A model generated the notes under the pieces. That model did no database searches and was not told the origin of the DNA. It was given only the letters and a program-made list of their open reading frames with translations. Positions 1 to 4,050 of a DNA stretch of 5,560 nucleotides are shown piece after piece. Position 1 is the first letter of the stretch. Each line of letters opens with the position of its first letter. The position numbers and the translations under genes are program-made. Source of the DNA: QHXQ01 sp036389375 (GTDB lineage: Bacteria > Acidobacteriota > Blastocatellia > Pyrinomonadales > Pyrinomonadaceae); the NCBI GenBank assembly GCA_036389375.1, contig DASVQA010000199.1:1-5560 (forward strand). The letters are read 5' to 3'.

Positions 1-843
1 ATCCGTCTCGGCGATGGTGAGCCAGCGCGTCGGATTCGCAAGCGTCGGCATCGCCGCAAGACGCAGGACTCGTTCGCCGTGCTGGCGCGCAAGCACCTCA
101 GCGTCCGCACGAGCTTGCGCGAGCGCACGCGCATGGACGAAAAAGAGCGTCGCGCAATAGAGCACGACCAGTGCCAGCGCAGTTTGCGCGACGTGCGCGC
201 CGAACCGCTCAGGCACGCGCGCGTAACGGGCCCACACGACGAAGGCGACGCCCGCCAACCAGAGCACGCGCGCCGCCACTGGCAGCGGCATCCCCGCGCG
301 CTCCGGCAGCAACAGCACGGCCGCCGTCAACACCAACGCGAGCACGCTCCATGCGACCGAGCGCCAGCGCCGCGCCCGCGCCGTCAGCAGACACGCCGCG
401 CCGCCCAGCAGCAGCCACAGCCACGGATCGAAGATAAAGAGGATGTCGCCGTAGAACCAGCGCCCGTCCCACGGCAGTAAGGGACGCACGCCGTAGTTGT
501 TCAACCAGTCGAGCACCGGATGCGTCGCGCATGCGAGCAGCGATGCGAGCAGCAACCCGCGCAGGCGTATGCGCGGGCGCGTCCCCCGCAAGCGCGTGAT
601 GATCCGTTCGAGGCCGCAGCAGACGAGCGGCAGCAGCAACCCAAGCGTGAGCGTGCCGACGATAGAGTGTGTGATGCCGCGATGATGTTGCAGCGCAAAC
701 CAAGACCCGCCGAATCGCGTCAGCACGTCCACGTCCGGCGCGTTTGCCGCCAAAACGCACACGGTTGTCGCATACGGCGACAACCGCTCCAACCCCGCCT
801 TCGCGCCCGTCAGCCCGACCAGCGAATGCGTCAGATTGTCCAT
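1..843 (-). CDS. YdjM-like membrane-bound metal-dependent hydrolase (3' end off window)
   Basis: The frame is open from ATG at 843-841 to the window edge, giving 281 residues with no stop; it was found by reading the minus strand directly. The protein opens with MDNLTHSLVG, the usual start of the YdjM/DUF457 family of inner-membrane metal-dependent hydrolases. Likely metal-site residues are visible: His6, the PDVD motif (Asp37, Asp39), HHRGITHS at 53-60, and ATHPVLDW at 106-113 with His108 and Asp112. A later YGDILFIFDPW stretch (131-141) is also family-like. Hydrophobic segments lie near 62-78, 142-155, 164-180, 188-204 and 220-238, so it is a multi-pass membrane protein. Family members are called hydrolases from the motif; the substrate is generally unknown. 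It follows the TPR gene on the same strand and could be co-transcribed. No Shine-Dalgarno is visible: the ten bases before ATG follow directly on the heptad palindrome. Family call is firm, reaction unknown. Confidence 0.88.
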   Translation of the reverse strand, partial: MDNLTHSLVGLTGAKAGLERLSPYATTVCVLAANAPDVDVLTRFGGSWFALQHHRGITHSIVGTLTLGLLLPLVCCGLERIITRLRGTRPRIRLRGLLLASLLACATHPVLDWLNNYGVRPLLPWDGRWFYGDILFIFDPWLWLLLGGAACLLTARARRWRSVAWSVLALVLTAAVLLLPERAGMPLPVAARVLWLAGVAFVVWARYARVPERFGAHVAQTALALVVLYCATLFFVHARALAQARADAEVLARQHGERVLRLAAMPTLANPTRWLTIAETD

Positions 844-853
844 GCGTGAAACA

Positions 854-924
854 GAGGTCAGAAGTTAGCAGTCAGAGATCAGTAAAAATTTTTCACTGAT
901 CTCTAACCGCTACCCTCTGACCTC
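854..924 (-). repeat. Heptad-unit palindromic repeat, copy 1
   Basis: Two 30-base arms (854-883 and 895-924) are inverted repeats matching at 26 of 30 positions around an AT core, AAAAATTTTT at 884-893. Each arm is four degenerate 7-bp units: the left arm follows the consensus GAGGTTA (for example GAGGTCA, GAAGTTA) and the right arm its complement (for example CTGACCT, CTAACCG). It fills almost the whole gap between the TPR stop (one base away) and the hydrolase ATG (ten bases away). A second copy of the same design lies at 3132-3206. The strand given is the direction of the following gene. It resembles the general class of short tandemly repeated intergenic sequences or small palindromic repeats; the family name is unknown to me. 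Confidence 0.85.
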
Positions 925-925
925 G

Positions 926-1735
926 CTAAAAAGGTAGGTCGCGCGGCGGCTCCGGGGGGAGTTGGGCGAAGCGGGCCGGATCGATGCGTTCGAGGCGGTC
1001 GGCGGCGGCGCGGGCGGCGGCAGACTGCGGGACTGGCTTGTTGTCCTTGTCGCGTGCTTTGCGCGCCGCATCAACGATGCGGAAGAGTATGTCGGCGGCT
1101 TCCTGTTGCTTGCCCTGCTTCTCATAGATGCCGGCGAGCCGCAGGTTGGCGGTGTCGGCCGGGACGGTGTCCGTGTTGGCCTTGGCCAGTTCACTGTAGA
1201 GCGCGGCGGCGGCATCGAGTTGGCCTTCGCCTTCGCGCGCCTGCGCGAGCGCGAACCGTGCGCGGGCGGCCACCTCGTCATTGCCCGCGTGGGTCAGGCT
1301 TTCGAGTTCCTTGATGCCGCTTGGGCGATCAACCGTCAGCAGATTGGCAGCGCGGAAGTAGTGCGCCAGCGTCTTGTAAGGGTCGCCATATTTCAGTTCG
1401 ACCTTCTGAAACTCTTCGACGGCGCGCTGGGCGCGCTCCTTGTCGCTGGTGAAGGTGGGGCCGGTCGCGCCGGCTTGCGGCGTGGGCGACACGGGCGCTT
1501 CGGCGATCTCGATGGCGCGGCCGAGCGCGCGCTGGGCTTCGTCGGCGTGTTTGCCGCGCCACCAACTGAAGACGCCCGCGAGCAGCGCGAGCAGAATGAG
1601 ACCGAGCAGGCCGTAGAGGATCGTGCGCCCGCGCCCTTCGAGCCGGTCGCCTAGTTGGTCGAAGACGCTGATGGTCTTATCGCGGAAAGCGTCGTGCTTG
1701 AGTTCGCGCGCGCGTTTTTTATTGTATCGAGCCAC
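926..1735 (-). CDS. Membrane-anchored TPR protein, YfgM/CpoB-like
   Basis: The protein has 269 residues if it starts at the GTG at 1735-1733. The N-terminus is basic and cytoplasmic (ARYNKKRARELKHD), followed by one membrane helix at about residues 39-59 (ILYGLLGLILLALLAGVF). The rest is a helical, probably periplasmic region with tetratricopeptide-like helix pairs: about 97-135, 152-185 (ARARFALAQAREGEGQLDAA) and 193-224 (LRLAGIYEKQGKQQEAADIL). The C-terminus is proline-rich. This layout matches the YfgM-type ancillary Sec translocon/CpoB TPR family, which works as a scaffold or periplasmic chaperone helper. The frame stays open to another GTG at 1804, but that codon lies inside the predicted promoter. 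The 1735 start has a purine-rich AAGAGAGA at 1741-1748 at proper spacing and gives a typical family N-terminus. TPR plus membrane anchor is sure; the exact role is inferred. Confidence 0.85.
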   Translation of the reverse strand: MARYNKKRARELKHDAFRDKTISVFDQLGDRLEGRGRTILYGLLGLILLALLAGVFSWWRGKHADEAQRALGRAIEIAEAPVSPTPQAGATGPTFTSDKERAQRAVEEFQKVELKYGDPYKTLAHYFRAANLLTVDRPSGIKELESLTHAGNDEVAARARFALAQAREGEGQLDAAAALYSELAKANTDTVPADTANLRLAGIYEKQGKQQEAADILFRIVDAARKARDKDNKPVPQSAAARAAADRLERIDPARFAQLPPEPPRDLPF

Positions 1736-1802
1736 GTTATTCTCTCTTGCAACATCGCACAGGCGTGCGCGTTCTAAAATTGGCGGTCGAGTGAAACGGT
1801 TC

Positions 1803-1832
1803 ACTCTAACGACCGCTCTGCGGGGTTGTCAA
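1803..1832 (-). promoter_or_regulatory. Sigma70-like promoter for the TPR gene
   Basis: On the minus strand a perfect -35 box TTGACA (1827-1832) is followed after 18 bases by TAGAGT (1803-1808), four of six matches to TATAAT. Transcription would start near 1796, giving a leader of about 60 nt to the GTG at 1735. This is also the main reason for rejecting the in-frame GTG at 1804, which falls within the -10 box. Confidence 0.55.
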
Positions 1833-1901
1833 GCAAGCGTCCTTGGCCATAAACGGCGGCGCGCGGGCGCGCTTGGCCGACCCACGCCGACGTGAAAAAT
1901 T

Positions 1902-1930
1902 TTGACCGGCTGCGGGCCGCATGCTACGCT
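1902..1930 (+). promoter_or_regulatory. Sigma70-like extended -10 promoter upstream of the sigma gene
   Basis: TTGACC (1902-1907) is followed by a 17-base spacer and TACGCT (1925-1930), preceded by TG in the extended -10 position (TGCTACGCT). The -10 hexamer itself is weak (three of six), but spacing and extension are good. It would give a constitutive supply of sigma transcript with a leader of roughly 170 nt. Confidence 0.45.
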
Positions 1931-2027
1931 CGCGCGCCAACGAGCCAAGCCGCTTACCCGTAGTCGTTTTTAGCCAAATGCACAGCGAGCCTACAATTCT
2001 GCCGGTTGCAGCGACGCATTATTTTCA

Positions 2028-2056
2028 GGAACATGCCGCGTCTTGCCGGTGTCTAT
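2028..2056 (+). promoter_or_regulatory. RpoE-type ECF promoter, probably autoregulatory
   Basis: GGAACAT at 2028-2034 and GTCTAT at 2051-2056 are separated by 16 bases. The known promoter of RpoE-like ECF sigma factors is GGAACTT, about 16 bases, then GTCTAA; each box differs at a single base. It sits about 55 bases ahead of the start codon of an ECF sigma gene, the usual place for a self-activating promoter. That this particular sigma recognises it is inference. Confidence 0.6.
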
Positions 2057-2098
2057 GGGGTGGAGCGCGCCCCCTGACGAGTTGTGGCGCAGATTGAC

Positions 2099-2103
2099 GG
2101 AGG
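2099..2103 (+). promoter_or_regulatory. Shine-Dalgarno sequence fixing the GTG start of the sigma gene
   Basis: GGAGG at 2099-2103 lies six bases before the GTG at 2110. There is no ATG at suitable spacing, so this site decides the start. Neither gene that follows a heptad palindrome in this window has a comparable site. Confidence 0.85.
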
Positions 2104-2109
2104 ACGTTT

Positions 2110-2772
2110 GTGAGCTTCGGAGAGCCATTCGCCCTCCGTGGGCAGGCCGAGTTGGAGTCAGCCGCGCAAGTGGCCGCTCCGGCGGACGCGTCTGCCCAGA
2201 CAGAAGTCACGTTCCTTGACAGACTCCGAGCCGGCGACGCTGCGGCGTTCGACTTCCTCGTGCGCGAGCGTTCGCCAGACATCTACGCCCTGCTCTATCG
2301 CCTGACGGAAGATGTGGAAGAGGCGCGCGATCTGACGCAGGAGACTTTCCTGCAAGCCTTCCGCGCCGTCCAGCACTTTCGCGGCGACGCAGACCTGCGC
2401 ACGTGGCTCTATCGCATCGCCGTCAATCAGGCGCGCAATCGCTGGCGCTGGTGGCGCAGACGCCGCCGCAACGTGACCGTCTCGCTCGACGCAACGGACG
2501 AAACGCACGAGCAACCGCTCGCCGCCCAACTCGCCGACGAGCGCAGCGTCAACCCTGAGCAGGCGGCCCTTGCGCGCGAACGCGAACGCATGTTGACGCA
2601 GGCGCTACGCTCTCTGTCGCGCGTCTATCGTGAAGTCGTCGTGCTGCGCGACGTGGAAGGCTTGAGCTATGAAGAGGTCGCGGCGACGCTTGAGATCAGC
2701 GTCGGCACGGTCAAGTCCAGACTCTCACGCGGGCGTGGCGAATTACGTCGCCGGTTGGAAGGGTTTAGCTGA
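2110..2772 (+). CDS. ECF-family RNA polymerase sigma factor (RpoE-like)
   Basis: The 220-residue product is a usual length for an extracytoplasmic-function sigma factor. Region 2 spans about 45-115: FDFLVRERSPDIYALLYRL, then the RDLTQETFLQAFR core-binding/-10 motif at 73-85, then LRTWLYRIAVNQARNRWR. A very basic Trp/Arg stretch (RWRWWRRRRR, 111-120) and an acidic linker follow. Region 4 spans about 157-210 and contains the helix-turn-helix LSYEEVAATLEISVGTVKSRL that reads the -35 box. The first 35 residues are a low-complexity leader absent from many relatives. There is no region 3, as expected for ECF sigmas. The probable anti-sigma gene lies downstream but is 434 nt away instead of adjacent. 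A matching RpoE-type promoter upstream suggests autoregulation. Family assignment is certain; the stimulus and regulon are unknown. Confidence 0.96.
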   Translation: MSFGEPFALRGQAELESAAQVAAPADASAQTEVTFLDRLRAGDAAAFDFLVRERSPDIYALLYRLTEDVEEARDLTQETFLQAFRAVQHFRGDADLRTWLYRIAVNQARNRWRWWRRRRRNVTVSLDATDETHEQPLAAQLADERSVNPEQAALARERERMLTQALRSLSRVYREVVVLRDVEGLSYEEVAATLEISVGTVKSRLSRGRGELRRRLEGFS

Positions 2773-2841
2773 AGGCTTGCCGGTCAGCAACAGCCGGCCG
2801 GGTATTGACACGGGTCAACTAATGACCGACGGTTCTTTGAA
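2773..2841 (+). other. Post-sigma spacer with nested inverted repeats
   Basis: This is non-coding sequence between the sigma stop and the inverted-repeat element. It holds GCCGG/CCGGC (2779-2783 and 2794-2798, ten-base loop), which is not a terminator because no T run follows. It also holds a perfect TTGAC-ACGG-GTCAA palindrome (2805-2818). CGGTCA (2781-2786) and TGACCG (2823-2828) enclose the latter. The TTGAC palindrome could be a protein-binding site or chance. Confidence 0.35.
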
Positions 2842-2865
2842 GCGAATGGCTGCCCTGCCCCGGCT
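2842..2865 (+). repeat. Left terminal inverted repeat
   Basis: This 24-base arm begins GCGAATGGCTG and continues CCTGCCCCG. Its reverse complement occurs at 3100-3123 with 22 of 24 positions matching. It overlaps the outer stem of an internal hairpin (2855-2864 with 2903-2912), so two alternative foldings are possible. Confidence 0.8.
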
Positions 2866-2912
2866 CGACCACAACCATTCAGGTGCCAGTGGGTCGGGAA
2901 GTGCCGGGGCGG
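2855..2912 (+). other. Imperfect hairpin inside the inverted-repeat element
   Basis: The outer stem is ten pairs: 2855-2864 with 2903-2912, including the eight perfect pairs GCCCCGGC/GCCGGGGC and one T-G pair. An inner stem CGACCAC (2866-2872) pairs with 2889-2896 with one bulged G. The apical loop is 16 bases. The wobble pair is only possible in plus-strand RNA. Confidence 0.6.
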
Positions 2913-2933
2913 CGATGCAGCAGACGGTTCTCA

Positions 2934-3020
2934 CCCCTACCGTGCGGAGGTTGGGGCGCGTCCGGTGGCGGCGTTGAAAACGCGGCCAGCAACACCCGTC
3001 GAGGTGTCGCCACCGGCGCG
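2934..3020 (+). other. Stacked hairpin and three-way junction, possible structured RNA
   Basis: Hairpin 2934-2956 pairs CCCCTACC with GGTTGGGG (one T-T mismatch, seven-base loop). Directly abutting it, a 13-pair stem joins 2957-2970 to 3008-3020 (CGCG, a bulged T, CCGGTGGCG against CGCCACCGG, CGCG). With no unpaired bases at either shoulder, that stem carries two small hairpins: 2971-2975/2979-2983 (GCGTT, GAA loop, AACGC) and 2992-2996/3003-3007 (ACACC, six-base loop, GGTGT). The eight bases 2984-2991 form the only junction strand. I do not recognise a named RNA family. No coding potential explains the pairing. Confidence 0.6.
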
Positions 3021-3034
3021 TCGCAAGTCTTTGC

Positions 3035-3071
3035 CGGCGGCAGACAGGTTGAGCGCAGCCTGTAGCCGCCG
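3035..3071 (+). other. Two-tier GC-rich hairpin inside the element
   Basis: The lower stem is CGGCGGC/GCCGCCG (3035-3041 with 3065-3071). A small AG/A internal loop follows, then an upper stem ACAGGTT/AGCCTGT (3044-3050 with 3057-3063) with one T-G pair, and a six-base loop GAGCGC. The wobble again favours plus-strand RNA. No T run follows, so it is not an intrinsic terminator. Confidence 0.6.
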
Positions 3072-3099
3072 CCCGCGTCGCTTCTTTGCGGCAGGGAGC

Positions 3100-3123
3100 A
3101 GTCGGGGCAGGCCAGCCATTCGC
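3100..3123 (-). repeat. Right terminal inverted repeat
   Basis: This is the partner of 2842-2865, in inverted orientation, with two mismatches in 24. It is followed after eight bases by the heptad palindrome at 3132. Confidence 0.8.
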
Positions 3124-3131
3124 GGAAAGGA

Positions 3132-3206
3132 GCGATTAGCGGTTAGAGGTTAGAGATCAGTCAAAACTTTGCTGCTACTAACCTCTAACCTCTGACCTCT
3201 GAAGTT
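3132..3206 (+). repeat. Heptad-unit palindromic repeat, copy 2
   Basis: The left side is four degenerate units of GAGGTTA type (3132-3159, for example GCGGTTA, GAGGTTA). The right side is four units of CTAACCT type (3178-3205, for example CTAACCT, CTGACCT). The best-paired core, 3138-3161 with 3177-3200, matches at 20 of 24 positions around a 15-base loop. It shares GCGGTTAGAG, GATCAGT and CTGACCTCTG with copy 1 read toward its downstream gene. The ATG of the anti-sigma gene follows at once, so this repeat supplies the entire ribosome-binding region. No Shine-Dalgarno is visible there. Confidence 0.85.
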
Positions 3207-3962
3207 ATGAATTGTGCGGAGACACAGAAAAGCTTTTCGGCGTACCTCGACGGGCGACTGCCGGGTGACGTGCGCGCGCTCTTGAGCGCGCACCTCGAAC
3301 AGTGCCCGTTGTGTCGCCTGCAACTGGCGGAGACGCGCGCCATCGTGCGCGGTCTCGCACAGCTTGAACGCCCGCAACCGCCCGCCGCGCTCGTCGCCGC
3401 CATCAGCGACACCCTCATGATCGAACGCGCCGCGCGCCGGCAGCAGCCACAATTGTCTCTGTGGGAGATTGTCGCTGACTGGGTGCGCCCGCGCGTCATG
3501 CCTTACACGGTCGGCGCGCTGACCTCGATCCTGCTCTTTATGGCCGTATCGAGCGCGCTGCGCCCGCACATGGGGCTGCTGCGCGAGTTGGCGCGCGCCA
3601 ATCGCGCCGACGCGGACGAGGTGCGCCTCGCGGTCTTGCACGTGCCGGGTCAGCCGACCGACATGCAGGCGTTGATGCCGAGTCTGAACCCGGACGGCGC
3701 GCTGGCGAAACTTGTCCGCACGCCTTCGACCGGCCGCGCTGACGACGACGACATGGCCATCGTCGCCGACGTGTTCAGCAACGGCGACGCGGCGCTCGCC
3801 GAGGTGGTGCAGACGCCGCGCAACCGGCACATGCTCTACGAGGTCGAAGCGGCGCTCAGACAGACGCCCGCGTTCCTGCCCGCCGCGCGCGACCAGCGGC
3901 CACAAACCATGCGCGTCGTCCTCTCAATCTCGAAGGTGAACGTGCAGGATCGCACCTACTAA
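3207..3962 (+). CDS. Membrane anti-sigma factor with zf-HC2 zinc finger
   Basis: The protein has 251 residues. The N-terminus MNCAETQKSFSAYLDGRLPG followed by HLEQCPLC is the anti-sigma zinc-finger (zf-HC2/ZAS) signature: Cys3, then His29-x3-Cys33-x2-Cys36. In this family the domain binds and blocks the partner ECF sigma in the cytoplasm. One membrane helix lies at about 99-118 (PYTVGALTSILLFMAVSSAL). The outer part (about 119-251) ends in a domain near 182-250, with ADVFSNGDAALAEVVQTP, LYEVEAALRQTPAFLPA and MRVVLSISKVNVQ, which reads like a TonB-C-terminal-type fold; this is inferred from pattern only. The start is fixed by the family's Met-Asn-Cys opening, even though the bases before it are repeat DNA without a Shine-Dalgarno. 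The likely partner is the sigma at 2110-2772. Confidence 0.92.
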   Translation: MNCAETQKSFSAYLDGRLPGDVRALLSAHLEQCPLCRLQLAETRAIVRGLAQLERPQPPAALVAAISDTLMIERAARRQQPQLSLWEIVADWVRPRVMPYTVGALTSILLFMAVSSALRPHMGLLRELARANRADADEVRLAVLHVPGQPTDMQALMPSLNPDGALAKLVRTPSTGRADDDDMAIVADVFSNGDAALAEVVQTPRNRHMLYEVEAALRQTPAFLPAARDQRPQTMRVVLSISKVNVQDRTY

Positions 3963-3980
3963 GCAACCGAGGACGAGTGC

Positions 3981-4038
3981 AGCCAAGCGGCGCGGGGCTG
4001 GTGACTTGCTCAAGTCACCAGCCCCGCGTCGCTTGGCT
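3981..4038. terminator. Long hairpin between convergent genes, probable bidirectional terminator
   Basis: A 27-base arm (3981-4007) and its inverted partner (4012-4038) enclose a four-base loop GCTC. All 27 positions pair in plus-strand RNA if the single G-T at 3990/4029 is counted as wobble. Only TTT (4038-4040) follows on the plus side and no T run follows on the minus side, so it is not a classical U-tract terminator. Its place between two convergent stop codons (3960-3962 and 4051-4053) and its strength suggest it ends or protects both transcripts. Confidence 0.75.
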
Positions 4039-4050
4039 TTGACCGCCGCG

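Larger units (their letters stand above)
1736..2109. other. Divergent intergenic regulatory region
   Basis: This 374-nt stretch separates the minus-strand TPR gene from the plus-strand sigma gene. I see no credible coding frame in it. It contains the three promoter candidates listed separately: one leftward, two rightward. The stretch 1833-1901 between the divergent -35 boxes is GC-rich and has no clear operator. An AT run (AAAAATTTT, 1896-1904) lies at the upstream edge of the rightward sigma70-like promoter and could act as an UP element. From the first rightward promoter the sigma leader would be about 170 nt long; from the ECF promoter it would be about 50 nt. Confidence 0.6.
2842..3123. 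mobile_element. MITE-like 282-bp element with 24-bp terminal inverted repeats
   Basis: The two ends (2842-2865 and 3100-3123) are inverted repeats with 22/24 identity. The 234 bases between them have no credible gene on either strand but are full of local stems: 2855-2912, 2934-2956, 2957-3020 and 3035-3071. Size, inverted ends, lack of a transposase and an intergenic position fit a miniature inverted-repeat transposable element, moved by a transposase encoded elsewhere. I could not find a clear target-site duplication in the flanks (TTTGAA on the left, GGAAAG on the right), which weakens the case. Alternatively it is a structured regulatory RNA whose long end-to-end stem closes the whole fold. 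It separates the sigma gene from the anti-sigma gene, so its insertion would affect their coupling. Confidence 0.6.

Noticed and set aside
209..760. 183-codon minus-strand frame
   Set aside because: It overlaps the YdjM-like gene in another frame. The correct frame carries MDNLTHSLVG and HHRGITHS; this one carries only Arg/Ala-rich sequence.
962..1654. 230-codon plus-strand open frame
   Set aside because: It is antisense to the TPR gene and made of Gly/Arg/Ala-rich sequence without domain signals.
1736..1804. Longer TPR protein starting at GTG 1804
   Set aside because: That codon lies within the predicted -10 box. The extra 23 residues look unlike the family, and the 1735 start has a purine-rich ribosome-binding region.
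2779..2798. Terminator after the sigma gene
   Set aside because: The GCCGG/CCGGC stem is short, with a ten-base loop and no T run. Read-through to the anti-sigma gene is more likely.
2881..2960. Cobalamin riboswitch-like words (GGTGCC followed by GGGAA)
   Set aside because: The order and spacing of the remaining conserved boxes do not fit, and no B12-box-like sequence follows.
2822..2977. Possible 51-codon small protein starting at ATG 2822
   Set aside because: No Shine-Dalgarno, odd composition, and it crosses the inverted-repeat end and several stems. RNA or DNA structure explains the sequence better.
2937..3119. 60-codon minus-strand frame within the inverted-repeat element
   Set aside because: It is Arg/Ala-rich with no domain, and its codons coincide with paired arms. 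No ribosome-binding site is visible.
854..3206. CRISPR array
   Set aside because: The heptad repeats are only 7 bp, contiguous without spacers, and arranged as palindromes. No cas genes are present.
3150..3905. 251-codon minus-strand open frame
   Set aside because: It is antisense to the anti-sigma gene, whose zinc finger and membrane helix are unmistakable. The antisense translation is low-complexity and His/Arg-rich.
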